Shown here: positions 50,100-58,822 of the stretch, piece after piece
How the letters are laid out: each line of letters opens with the position of its first letter
Numbering within the stretch: position 1 is the stretch's first letter
Assembly: GCA_964507325.1 (NCBI GenBank)
Contig: CAZDQL010000021.1
Coordinates: forward strand, 1-64,000
DNA: 64,000 bases
Source of the DNA: CAZDQL01 sp964507325
GTDB taxonomy: Bacteria; Planctomycetota; UBA1135; GCA-002686595
Direction: 5' to 3'
The notes under the pieces: model-generated
The model's database searches: none
Seen by the model: only the letters and a program-made list of their open reading frames with translations
What the model was told of the DNA's origin: nothing
Position numbers and translations under genes: made by a program

Positions 50100-52988
50100 A
50101 TGATCGTTCCCGTCGTTGCACTCGCTCTCGCATCCTGCTTCCCGCCCGCGGTTCAGGATCCTGTCGTCGAAACCCCTCGCGAGGCGTACGTCGAAGGCTG
50201 GTTCCAGGAGACCGCCGAGGCGGACCTGGAGGCGGCGCTGCGCTCGTATCGCCGCTGCGTCGACCTCGGCGGAGCCGGGGATCGCGAACTCGTCGCCCGC
50301 GCTCTGTGGCGCATGGGCATGATCGCGCGGGCACGCGACGAGGCCCAGGTCGCCGAGGAACTGCTCGGTCGAGTGGTCGAGGAGTTCGGCGACACCCAGG
50401 CCGCCCCTCGTGCGCGGGAGGCGCTGGAGAGCCCGGTCGTTCCCGGCGGTGGCGAATCGGAAGCCGTGCAGCAGGCGCGCAACGATCTGCGCGACATTCT
50501 CCTCGCCGAGGATGCTCGGCGAGGGATCTCACTCAAGCGTCTCGAAGACGTGTTCCGAACTCTGACGGCCGAGCAGATCCTGAACGAGAGCCGCCGGCAC
50601 GGGAGCTCTCTCGCGACCGTCCTGCGCTTCTGGGCAACAGCGCTGGGGCACGAGCACGGCGAGAAGCTGCTCGACCTGGTCTTCATGAGCGACGAGAAGA
50701 CCGCTCGCCAGGCCCTCGCGGGCATTCCCAACTACGACCGGGATCCCCTGCCCGAGCGAGTCGTGGCGCTCGCCTACGGTGAGTCCACGCAGTTCGACGA
50801 CGTGTTGATCGAGCTGTTCGCGCCGAGGAAGGAGGACGACGCCATGGCCGCCCTGGCGGCCGTCGCCGCACGCAGTCCCGAGCTCCTCGATCGGAGCAAG
50901 GTCAGTGACACCGTCCTGAGTTTCCTCGTGTGCAGCCTGCACCCAACCGCCGGCGAAGTCTTCGACCACTTCCTGGCGTCCTTCCCCCCCACGCGCGAGG
51001 GCCGCGACGCCCTGGGAGCCTGGATGGCCGGATTGCCCGGCGGGACGAGGCCGTTCCCGATCCTGTGTCGCGAGACCCCCGTCGGGGAACGACTGCGGGC
51101 CGTGTTCCCCTCGCTGCCCCCGGCCCGGCGCGATGAGATCGCGAGGCAGGTCGCGAGCTCCACGTGGGGCGAGCCGCCGCGGGTGGTGCTCGATCTCCTG
51201 CTCGAGGATCCCGAGGCGGCGGTGAGACTCCACGGGTTCAGTCGCCTGGCCCTCTCGACGAATCCCGAGCACCGCTCGGAGCTGCTCGAGCGCATGACGC
51301 GGGAGACTCCGTACCACCAGAGCACGATCCTGGAGTCCACGGCTCGCGTTGCGGAGCCCGTTTGGCCCCTCGAGCTGCTGCTGGAGCACACCGAGGGAGT
51401 CCTGCGCGAGCACGTGTACAGGCTCGCCCTCTCGGGCCAGCCCGGGATGCGCTGGTTCGACCGCCTGGGTGCATTGCGACTGGGGCTCGATCGAAAGGAC
51501 CCTGAGCTGATCACCACGATCTTCGCTCCGACCGAAGCCTACCGTCAGCTCGTCGGTCGCCAGAACGTCGGAACGAGGGACGACCAGATCGCGCAGGATC
51601 TGCAACGCGAGGTCCCGACCACGGACGAGGAGAGCCTGGCCACGCGCCTGGTATTCGCGGCCCAGGCCTCCGCGGATGAGCGAGTGCGGGTCCGGGTGCA
51701 CCAGCTGGCCGAGGGCCTGCTCCCTCCCGACTTGCTCGCGAGGTATAGCGAGCTCGCGTTCCGGGATCCTTCGCCTCGTGTGCGGTACATGGCGCTGTGG
51801 CTCGGCCTCGAAGGGGTTTCGCGCGAGATCGTTGCCGCGCTGCTCCGCGATCCGGACGGCGGCATCTTCGCCGGGGTTCTCCGGGCCGGTCCCGGTGAGG
51901 CCCCACTCGTCGACGTGCTTGAGGCTCTTCCCATCGATCGGCAGGGCCAGGTGGTCGACTACGCCATCGAGCACGACTACGTGGAGGTGCTGCGGGCGCT
52001 GTGCGCGCTCTATCCCTCCGAGGACCCGGCCGGTATCGCCGAGCGCGCGTTCGAGGCCCTCAAGACCCGGGACCCCGACGTCCTGATCTCCGCCGTCACC
52101 CACCCGGACTACGGCATTCGAGCGAGGGCGTTCGGACTCCTCCAACAGCTCCGGCTCCCCGAGCCCCTGGGCTTGGAGGTCAGGACCCACGAGCTCGGAC
52201 CCGGGCTCGGTGATGCCGGTCGTCGGCTCCAGGAGCAGCTGCGGGATGCCCGGTCGGAGGTGGCCCTGGCGCTGTCGGACTGGAACATCGGGAACCTCAT
52301 GGGGCAACTCCACCTGCCCCGAATCCAACAGGCGCTGGCCGAGGAGCTGGCCGAGCGGGGCGAGCGCGGCCGACTCCTGGACTTCGCCCTGGATGAGGGC
52401 CGCGGGCACAGGCGCGCCGTGGGGGCGCGCGGTCTGGTTCTCCTCGGTGATCGCGAGGCGATGCGCACGGCCTTGCTCGCCAGCGCCGAGCCAAGGGCGC
52501 TGATCACTCCCGCCCTGGAGCTCGGCCTGCTCGAGGATTGCATCGACTTGGCGCGATCCGGGCGGATCGAGACCCGCCGCCTGGTAGGGGGGCTGGTCGA
52601 TGGCGGCCACCGAGACGAGCTCGCCCGCTTCGTCCTGGGAGAGCACGCGCTCGCCCTGGAATCCTGGGGGGACCAGCAGATCGCCATGGTCGTGGATGTC
52701 GCCGCCCGCCAGCGGGATCCCGTGATGCTCTCGCGCGCCGTGGAGCGCTTCCAGAGCCCGGCCGCGGTGCACGCTCTCTTCGAGCTCGGATTCGTCGAGC
52801 AGGTGCTGGAAGACCTCCCGCACTGGAAGCTCAACATCCACCGGTCTACCACCCGGCCGGTGGTCCTGCGCGAGCTGTCCCGGCTCACGGGCGAGCCCGC
52901 GGAGTGGTCGGAGTACGCTTCCGAGCAGCGGGAGCTGATCGCCCGCTGGCGCGAGAAGCTCGGCCTTCCCGCTGGCGACGGGCGCTGA
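50100..52988 (+). CDS. Large secreted helical-repeat protein (TPR/HEAT-like)
   Basis: 962 residues, almost entirely alpha-helical repeats, with a short signal-like start (MIVPVVALALASCFPPAVQD) that could be a lipoprotein signal ending at Cys15. Residues 45-110 look like a TPR block (LVARALWRMGMIARARDEAQ). The rest reads as HEAT-like repeats (EDPEAAVRLHGFSRLALSTN, RDPSPRVRYMALWLGLEGVS, HPDYGIRARAFGLLQQLRLP). No catalytic motif is visible. A strong ribosome site (GGAGG, 6 bases) precedes ATG 50100; TTG 50094 is less likely. It is probably the regulated target of the adjacent two-component system, given the shared upstream box. The kinase sensor domain also has TPR-like stretches. Confidence 0.75.
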   Translation: MIVPVVALALASCFPPAVQDPVVETPREAYVEGWFQETAEADLEAALRSYRRCVDLGGAGDRELVARALWRMGMIARARDEAQVAEELLGRVVEEFGDTQAAPRAREALESPVVPGGGESEAVQQARNDLRDILLAEDARRGISLKRLEDVFRTLTAEQILNESRRHGSSLATVLRFWATALGHEHGEKLLDLVFMSDEKTARQALAGIPNYDRDPLPERVVALAYGESTQFDDVLIELFAPRKEDDAMAALAAVAARSPELLDRSKVSDTVLSFLVCSLHPTAGEVFDHFLASFPPTREGRDALGAWMAGLPGGTRPFPILCRETPVGERLRAVFPSLPPARRDEIARQVASSTWGEPPRVVLDLLLEDPEAAVRLHGFSRLALSTNPEHRSELLERMTRETPYHQSTILESTARVAEPVWPLELLLEHTEGVLREHVYRLALSGQPGMRWFDRLGALRLGLDRKDPELITTIFAPTEAYRQLVGRQNVGTRDDQIAQDLQREVPTTDEESLATRLVFAAQASADERVRVRVHQLAEGLLPPDLLARYSELAFRDPSPRVRYMALWLGLEGVSREIVAALLRDPDGGIFAGVLRAGPGEAPLVDVLEALPIDRQGQVVDYAIEHDYVEVLRALCALYPSEDPAGIAERAFEALKTRDPDVLISAVTHPDYGIRARAFGLLQQLRLPEPLGLEVRTHELGPGLGDAGRRLQEQLRDARSEVALALSDWNIGNLMGQLHLPRIQQALAEELAERGERGRLLDFALDEGRGHRRAVGARGLVLLGDREAMRTALLASAEPRALITPALELGLLEDCIDLARSGRIETRRLVGGLVDGGHRDELARFVLGEHALALESWGDQQIAMVVDVAARQRDPVMLSRAVERFQSPAAVHALFELGFVEQVLEDLPHWKLNIHRSTTRPVVLRELSRLTGEPAEWSEYASEQRELIARWREKLGLPAGDGR

Positions 52989-53140
52989 GCGGCGGATCGG
53001 AAAGCGCGCTCTCCCGCTTCCGTGGGAGGCGCGGGTCGCACGACGCACTCCGGGCCGGACCACGAGCCCGGCGTGCGTCGCCGTCCGCGGTTATCGTGGG
53101 GGCCCCCACCCTCACCCGGACGCCATCGCGGGAGACCGTC

Positions 53141-54184
53141 ATGCTGCAGACCCGACCCTGTGCCTTCCTGCCACCGCTGCTCCTGGCGGGGCTGGTCCAC
53201 GCTGCGCCCCAGGACGCCCGCAAGCCCGGCCCCGGCGTCGTCTTCGCGGGCGGCGAGGGGCCCGGCGCGGGCAAGCACGTCGTGCTCGTCGCCGGCGACG
53301 AGGAGTACCGCTCCGAAGAGGTGCTGCCGATGCTGGGGCGCATCCTCGCCGTGCGGCACGGCTTCCGCTGCACGGTGCTCTTCTCCCTCGATCCCGAGGA
53401 CGGGACCATCGACCCCACCAACCAGACGCACCTGCCGGGGCTGGAGGTTCTCCGCGAGGCGGACCTGCTGGTGCTCTTCACGCGCTTCCGCGAGTTCCCC
53501 GACGAGGAGATGAAGCACTTCGTCGACTACGTGGAAGCGGGGAAGCCGATCCTCGGGCTGCGCACCGCGACGCACGCCTTCGACTACCGCCGCAGTCCCG
53601 ACAGCCCCTACGCCCGCTATTCCTGGCGCAACGACGAGTGGCCCGGCGGCTTCGGCCGGCAGATCCTGGGGGAGACCTGGGTCAACCACCACGGCGAGCA
53701 CGGACGCCAGAGCACGCGCGGAGTCCCCGCTGCGGAGCACGCCGAGCACCCCATCCTGCGCGGCGTCGACGACGTTTGGGGGCCGACGGACGTGTACGGC
53801 ATCCGCGACCTGCCGGAGGACGCGACGGTGGTGTTGCACGGCCAGGTGCTCGCGGGCATGGAGCCGGACTCCCCCGCGGTGGAGGGCGGGCAGAACGATC
53901 CGCTGATGCCCCTGCTGTGGACGCGCGAGATCGCGCGCGAGGCGGGGCCCGCCATGCGGGTCGTCTGCTCGACGATCGGCGCCGCCCCGGACTTCGCGAG
54001 CGAGGGCGTCCGCCGCGCGCTGGTCAACTCCTGCTACTGGGCCGTGGGGCTCGAGGCCGAGATCCCCGCCCGCAGCGACGTCGGCTGCGTGGGGAAGTTC
54101 ACGCCGTCCTGGTTCGGTTTCGCCGCGCACGTGAAGGGCGTGCGGCCGGCGGAGTATGCACTCGACGTGCCCCGGAAGAAGTAG
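53141..54184 (+). CDS. Secreted ThuA-domain protein
   Basis: 347-residue exported protein (signal AFLPPLLLAGLVHA) with a ThuA-like, class-I-glutamine-amidotransferase-fold domain: HVVLVAGDEEYRSEEVLPML, DLLVLFTRFREFPDEEMKHF, GKPILGLRTATHAF and NHHGEHGRQSTRG. ThuA domains occur in trehalose-utilisation operons and are very common in secreted planctomycete proteins, where their function is unclear; the usual catalytic Cys of amidotransferases is absent. GGGAG precedes ATG 53141. Its neighbours are unrelated in sequence. Confidence 0.88.
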   Translation: MLQTRPCAFLPPLLLAGLVHAAPQDARKPGPGVVFAGGEGPGAGKHVVLVAGDEEYRSEEVLPMLGRILAVRHGFRCTVLFSLDPEDGTIDPTNQTHLPGLEVLREADLLVLFTRFREFPDEEMKHFVDYVEAGKPILGLRTATHAFDYRRSPDSPYARYSWRNDEWPGGFGRQILGETWVNHHGEHGRQSTRGVPAAEHAEHPILRGVDDVWGPTDVYGIRDLPEDATVVLHGQVLAGMEPDSPAVEGGQNDPLMPLLWTREIAREAGPAMRVVCSTIGAAPDFASEGVRRALVNSCYWAVGLEAEIPARSDVGCVGKFTPSWFGFAAHVKGVRPAEYALDVPRKK

Positions 54185-54260
54185 GGGCATCTGGGACGCT
54201 TCCGCGAGCTGGAGGGGTCGATGCGCTCCGACGGTGAGTCCCCGACCGGCACAACACGGA

Positions 54261-54593
54261 ATGTCCGCCTCGCGGGGGCGGACAAGGCTAGCGAAAAAGG
54301 TCAGCAAAGTGCCGCTCCTGAGCACCCTCCGCGAGCGTCTGTTCCCCGATCGGTGGAGCCTCTTCCTCTGGCCGTGCGCACTGGCCTGGATGTGCATCAT
54401 CGGCTACCGAGGATGGGAGATGGCCCAGATCGGTGTACGTGGGGGCATCCTGGGGGGGATCCTGATGCTCTTCGCACCGCTTCCCATCGTCCTGCTGGCG
54501 ACCCGACCCCGACCCGATAGGGAGCGTGAGGATGTGTTGGCGCAGCGTAGACGGAGTCGTCTGGCGAAGCGACAAGCGAACCTCCGGGACTGA
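54261..54593 (+). CDS. Small hypothetical membrane protein
   Basis: Up to 110 residues with two hydrophobic segments (LFLWPCALAWMCIIGYRGW and GGILGGILMLFAPLPIVLLA) between basic ends (RTRLAKKVSK and RRRSRLAKRQANLRD). No family recognised. The start could be ATG 54261 or GTG 54309, the latter giving VPLLSTLRERLFPDRW. The base composition is less GC-skewed at third positions than in the neighbours, so the call is uncertain, but the membrane pattern is consistent. Confidence 0.45.
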   Translation: MSASRGRTRLAKKVSKVPLLSTLRERLFPDRWSLFLWPCALAWMCIIGYRGWEMAQIGVRGGILGGILMLFAPLPIVLLATRPRPDREREDVLAQRRRSRLAKRQANLRD

Positions 54594-54778
54594 GGGGCCC
54601 AAACGACAAGCAGGGCTGAGCAGAGGAAGGCCGTATTGGCTGACCACCTCGCCCGGCGACGCTGAAGATGGATGCTGACGGCCATCAGTGGTCGAGGTCG
54701 CAGATCGCCAGCGCGCGCTTCACGTACCATTGGCGCCTCCCTCGCCATCGACCCCGAACGAGCACGAGATCGCGCCCG

Positions 54779-57169
54779 ATGTGGACCCCCCTCCTTCTGA
54801 GCTGCCTCGCCGTCTTGCCGTCGCACGAGCTCCGCACCGACACGCTGCACGCGACGATCGATGCTACGGGACGCTTCACGGCCTTCGTCGATCCCCGAGA
54901 CGGTGTGGACTACCGGCCGGGCGAGCACTCCGCTCCACTCGCGCGCATCCGTGTGGGGGGGGAGTATTTCGAGCCCGAGTCGTTGCGCCGCGCGGGGGAG
55001 CGCTGGGTCCTGGGCTTCGCCGGAGGGGTGAGCGTGGGACTGTGGGTCACGGAGCACGCGAGCCATCTGCGCTTCGAGGTGGTCTCGATCGACCCACCCG
55101 AACTCGCGTCGCAGGTCGAGCTCCTGATGTGGGGACCGTATCCGACCACCATCCAGGGCTCCATCGGCGAGACGATCGGAGTCGTGCGCGGGAAGCGCTA
55201 CGCGCTTGGGTTGCAGGGGCTCAACGCCAAGACGATCGGTGGCGCCGCGGCCCACGAGCACGACCAGATGCCGAGCTACAACATCTTCGCCGAGAGCGAC
55301 TACTCCGATGTCGGGGAGCAGGTGAAGGAGCTCTACCGCGGTGATGCGGCGCTCCGGACCGACTTCGGGAGCACGTTTCAGGCCTACACGCGCAGCCGCG
55401 TCAGGGATCGAGTGGTCCAGAACTGGGGACATCCGCGCTTCGTCGCCCCCGCCTTCGACGACGGTGGGATCGTCGGCTCCGCAATCGCGCTCTTCGGATG
55501 CCCGGTCGACGACGCGCTCGCGACCATAGGGGCGATAGAGATCGCCGAGGGCCTCCCCCACCCGACAATCGACGGAGAGTGGGCCAAGACCGCGCGAGGA
55601 GCGACTGCGGCCTACCTGATCATCGGTTTCGGCGAGGACTCGATCGACGAGGCGATCGAGCTCACCCTGCGGGCCGGTCTGAAATACGTCTATCACGGGG
55701 GACCGTTCTCGACGTGGGGAACGTTCGAGCTCAACGAGGCCCAATTCCCGAACGGGTGGGACGGTCTGAAGGCCTGCGTCGACAAGGCGCGTGCGCACGG
55801 GCTCGGGGTCGGGGTGCACACGCTCAGCAACTTCATCACGACCAATGACCCCCTGGTCACCCCCGTGCCGGATCCGGGGCTCGCCGTGGTCGGGACCACC
55901 ACCCTCGTGACGGCGGTCGACGCCGACGCCGTGGAGCTCGTGGTCGCCGACGGAGGCTGGTTCGAGAATCTCGGTGCCCTGCGCACGGCCCGCTGCGGTG
56001 ACGAGCTGATCCAGTACGGTCGAGTCGAGGGGAAGCGCCTCTTGGACTGCAAGCGCGGTGCCTTCGGCACTCGCGCCACGGCGCACCCCCGGGGTATGGA
56101 GGTCAAGAAGCTGATCGACCACGGCTACCGCACCTTCCTGACCGACGCGACGCTGAGCAAGCGGGTCGCCGAGACGATCGCGAGCCTCTTCAACCACACC
56201 GGACTGCGCCAGCTCTCCTTCGATGGTCTCGAGGGGAACTGGTCAACCGGCATGGGGCAGTACGGACGCACGCTTTTCGCTCAGTGGTGGTACGAGGCGT
56301 TGAAGCCGGAGCTGCGCGGCCACGTGATCAACGACGCGAGCAATCCGGGTCACTACTTCTGGCACATCTACACCCGCATGAACTGGGGCGAGCCGTGGTA
56401 CGCGGGCTTTCGCGAGAGCCAGACGCAGTATCGTCTGATGAACCAGCGCTACTTCGAACGCAACCTGATGCCGAGGATGCTCGGCTGGTTCTTGATGGAC
56501 GCGGCGACCAGCCTGGAGGACGCAGAGTGGTTGATGGCGCGCTCCGCCGGATTCAACGCGGGCTTCGCCTTCGTTACCAGTCAGGACGCAGTGGCGAGGA
56601 ACGGCTTCGGCGACCGGATCCTCGACGCGATCCGCATCTGGGAGACTGCCCGGCTCGCCGGAGCCTTCCCGGCGCCCCTCCTGCCCGCTCTGCAGGACAT
56701 CTCTCGTGAGTTCACCTTGGCGGAGACGGACGAGGGCTGGGTGCTGCGCGAGGTCCACTCCTCCAAGGGAACCCACGCGCGTCGGGAGCAGCCGGGGATG
56801 CCGACGACGACGGAGCTCGAGGTGAACAACCCCTTCGCCGCCCAACCGATCGGCGTCATCCTGCGCTGCACCGGCAAGGTCGCCGCCGAGGAGCTCGTTC
56901 TCGAGCTCGCCGGCCGGGAGGTCGACCTGGGCGCTTCGCTGCAGCCCGGGCAGGCCCTGCGTTGGATCGACGGGCCGGAGATGGTGCTCTACGACGCCGC
57001 CTGGCAGGAGCTCGACCGCTTCCCCGTGGACGAGAGCTCTCTGACGGTGCCCACGGGCCCCTTCCGAGTCCAGGTGACCTGTCGTTTCGCCGGTTCAGAG
57101 GAACCCACACTGAAGGTCGAGCTGCGAACGACCGGAGAGCCGACCGCCCTGCGCGTCGACCGACAGTGA
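54779..57169 (+). CDS. Secreted glycoside-hydrolase-like protein (TIM-barrel, unassigned family)
   Basis: 796 residues with a short signal (MWTPLLLSCLAVLPS). An N-terminal beta-sandwich (about 20-250) with LARIRVGGEYFEPESLRRAG is followed by a barrel-like domain: YLIIGFGEDSIDEAIELTLR, KYVYHGGPFSTWGTFELNEA, GLGVGVHTLSNFITT, and LRQLSFDGLEGNWSTGMGQY, whose Asp would suit a catalytic nucleophile as in alpha-galactosidase-like families. A beta-rich C-terminal region closes it. I cannot assign a GH family. It is the last plus-strand gene before the convergent Hdr operon. Confidence 0.65.
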   Translation: MWTPLLLSCLAVLPSHELRTDTLHATIDATGRFTAFVDPRDGVDYRPGEHSAPLARIRVGGEYFEPESLRRAGERWVLGFAGGVSVGLWVTEHASHLRFEVVSIDPPELASQVELLMWGPYPTTIQGSIGETIGVVRGKRYALGLQGLNAKTIGGAAAHEHDQMPSYNIFAESDYSDVGEQVKELYRGDAALRTDFGSTFQAYTRSRVRDRVVQNWGHPRFVAPAFDDGGIVGSAIALFGCPVDDALATIGAIEIAEGLPHPTIDGEWAKTARGATAAYLIIGFGEDSIDEAIELTLRAGLKYVYHGGPFSTWGTFELNEAQFPNGWDGLKACVDKARAHGLGVGVHTLSNFITTNDPLVTPVPDPGLAVVGTTTLVTAVDADAVELVVADGGWFENLGALRTARCGDELIQYGRVEGKRLLDCKRGAFGTRATAHPRGMEVKKLIDHGYRTFLTDATLSKRVAETIASLFNHTGLRQLSFDGLEGNWSTGMGQYGRTLFAQWWYEALKPELRGHVINDASNPGHYFWHIYTRMNWGEPWYAGFRESQTQYRLMNQRYFERNLMPRMLGWFLMDAATSLEDAEWLMARSAGFNAGFAFVTSQDAVARNGFGDRILDAIRIWETARLAGAFPAPLLPALQDISREFTLAETDEGWVLREVHSSKGTHARREQPGMPTTTELEVNNPFAAQPIGVILRCTGKVAAEELVLELAGREVDLGASLQPGQALRWIDGPEMVLYDAAWQELDRFPVDESSLTVPTGPFRVQVTCRFAGSEEPTLKVELRTTGEPTALRVDRQ

Positions 57170-57247
57170 TCGCGCAGCGCCCGATGTCGTCTCGTTGCTT
57201 GCAGATGGGAGCGGGGGGATCCGATGCTGTTCAGCCCTCGGCCAGCC

Positions 57248-58147
57248 TCAGGCACTGCTGGCCGACGCGCCGCTCGACTCCGCCTCGTACTCCCGCAGGC
57301 ACTCCGGCTTGAAGCGCTGTCGCTCGACGCCCAGCTCGTCGTAGGGGACCCCCTGGGCGAAGGCCAGCAGCTGGAAGTAGTAGATCGGCGGGGTGTGGAA
57401 GTCCTCGTCGAACTTGCGGGAGACCTGCAGCTGCCCGTGGTCGAACTGGCCGAAGCAGGTGGGACAGATCATGCACAGGATCTGGGCCTCCTCCGCCTGC
57501 ACGGTTCCCAACAGGTCCCGCATCATGTTGGAGGGGATCTCGCCGCCCTGGCAGGCCTTGCCGCAGCACAGGTGCCAGTTGCGGTGGCGCACGGGCTCGG
57601 CGCCCAGTGCGCGGACCAGGTCCTCCATCACGTGCGGGTCGTTGGGATCGTCGACCTGCATGATCCGGCTGGGTTTGAGGAGGTGACAGCCGTAGTGGAT
57701 CGCCACCTTCAGCCCCTCGAGCGGGCGGACCACGCTCTCGCGCACCGCCTCGATGCCCACCGCGTCGCGGATCATGGCCACCACGTGCCGCACGCGGGTC
57801 TTGCCGGTGTACTCACGACCGATCTGGGCCAGGCGCTCGTTCACCTGGTCGCGCAGGTCGCGGTCCTGAAGGAGGTGCCAGGCCTCCGAAAGCGTGGCCG
57901 TGCACCCCGAGCAGTTGGTGAAGAGGTCGACCCCCTGCTCCTCGGCCAGGCAGAGGTTGCGCGCCGCCACCGAGAGCCAGGCGAGCTTGTCCTTGGACTT
58001 GAAGTAGATCGGATCGGGGCAGCAGGACGCGCCCTCGAGGTCGATGATCTCCACGCCCACCTTGGGCAGGGTGTGGCGGATGGCGAACTCCATCGCCGGG
58101 AAGCGGCCCGGGATCAGGCAGCCGGGGAAGAAGGCAGCGCGCATCAT
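57248..58147 (-). CDS. hdrB: Heterodisulfide reductase subunit B (CCG-domain)
   Basis: Catalytic-type subunit carrying non-cubane iron-sulfur clusters bound by cysteine-rich CCG domains; in methanogens HdrB reduces CoM-S-S-CoB. The 299 residues have two CCG sets: GCLIPGR, ASCCPDP and TNCSGC, then HYGCHLLKPS, LCCGKACQGG and CPTCFGQFD. ATG 58147 overlaps the hdrC stop (ATGA). The electron acceptor in a bacterium is not necessarily a heterodisulfide; thiol-disulfide, quinone or methylenetetrahydrofolate systems are alternatives. It is the last gene of the minus-strand Hdr operon. Confidence 0.93.
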   Translation of the reverse strand: MMRAAFFPGCLIPGRFPAMEFAIRHTLPKVGVEIIDLEGASCCPDPIYFKSKDKLAWLSVAARNLCLAEEQGVDLFTNCSGCTATLSEAWHLLQDRDLRDQVNERLAQIGREYTGKTRVRHVVAMIRDAVGIEAVRESVVRPLEGLKVAIHYGCHLLKPSRIMQVDDPNDPHVMEDLVRALGAEPVRHRNWHLCCGKACQGGEIPSNMMRDLLGTVQAEEAQILCMICPTCFGQFDHGQLQVSRKFDEDFHTPPIYYFQLLAFAQGVPYDELGVERQRFKPECLREYEAESSGASASSA

Positions 58148-58650
58148 TGCCCGTCCTCCTCTGCCTCGTCGCCCCCGAGGAGCGGACGCAGCTCGTCCAT
58201 CGGGACCGGGCTCAGCGGCGGCAGGCCGAAGCGCTCCCGCATGCGGGTGACCGCCTGGCTCAGCGGGACCGTGCGCCCGGTGGACTCGAAGGTCTGGATG
58301 ACCTTGGTCACGCTGTCGGGGTAGATCCCCCGGTCCGCCAGCATGTTCTTGAGCGAGATGATCACCTCCACCGGCTTCACCTCCTGCGGGCAGCGCTCGT
58401 GGCAGGTGTAGCAGTTCGTGCACTGCCACAGGACCGATTCCGCCGTCAGGAGCTCGTCTCCCAGCCCGTAGAGCACCTTCAGCATGATGTCGCGCGGATT
58501 GAATCCGCTGCCGTAGGTCGTGGACGGGCAGTCGCCCACGCAGGCTCCGCACTGGTAGCAGAAGCTGGCCAGATCGCCCTCGATCTTCTCCGCCAGCTCA
58601 CGCCGGAAGGCGAAGTCGATGCGCACGCACTCTTCGGGGCTCACGGACAT
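58144..58650 (-). CDS. hdrC: Heterodisulfide reductase subunit C (two [4Fe-4S])
   Basis: Electron-transfer subunit linking HdrA to HdrB. Its 168 residues contain two ferredoxin motifs: CYQCGACVGDCPSTTYG and CTNCYTCHERCPQEVKP. The following helix (VEVIISLKNMLADRGIYPDS) is typical of HdrC. ATG 58650 has AGGAG upstream and starts 6 bases after the zinc-ribbon stop; a longer frame to 58716 would overlap that gene and is not favoured. It overlaps hdrB (ATGA). Confidence 0.94.
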   Translation of the reverse strand: MSVSPEECVRIDFAFRRELAEKIEGDLASFCYQCGACVGDCPSTTYGSGFNPRDIMLKVLYGLGDELLTAESVLWQCTNCYTCHERCPQEVKPVEVIISLKNMLADRGIYPDSVTKVIQTFESTGRTVPLSQAVTRMRERFGLPPLSPVPMDELRPLLGGDEAEEDGQ

Positions 58651-58655
58651 GCGCT

Positions 58656-58817
58656 TCACTCCTTCTTGGCCCGAACCTTCTTCTTCTTGTGATGCCGGAT
58701 GCTGTTCGAGCGGCACTTCGGGCAGGAGCGCTCCTTGTCCTCACCCTGCTCGACCTTCAGCTCGTACTCATGCCCGCACATCATGCACTCGAACTTCTCC
58801 ATCGTGATCTCGGCCAT
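58656..58817 (-). CDS. Small zinc-ribbon protein inside the Hdr operon
   Basis: 53 residues with two CxxC pairs (CMMCGHEYEL and CPKCRSN), a rubredoxin-like or zinc-ribbon arrangement, and a basic tail (RHHKKKKVRAKKE). It lies 5 bases after the HdrA-MvhD stop and 5 bases before hdrC, so it is made with the complex. It could be a small electron carrier (rubredoxin-like) or a structural or assembly factor. The spacing between the pairs (about 17 residues) is shorter than in rubredoxin, which favours a zinc ribbon. Confidence 0.75.
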   Translation of the reverse strand: MAEITMEKFECMMCGHEYELKVEQGEDKERSCPKCRSNSIRHHKKKKVRAKKE

Positions 58818-58822
58818 GGCGC

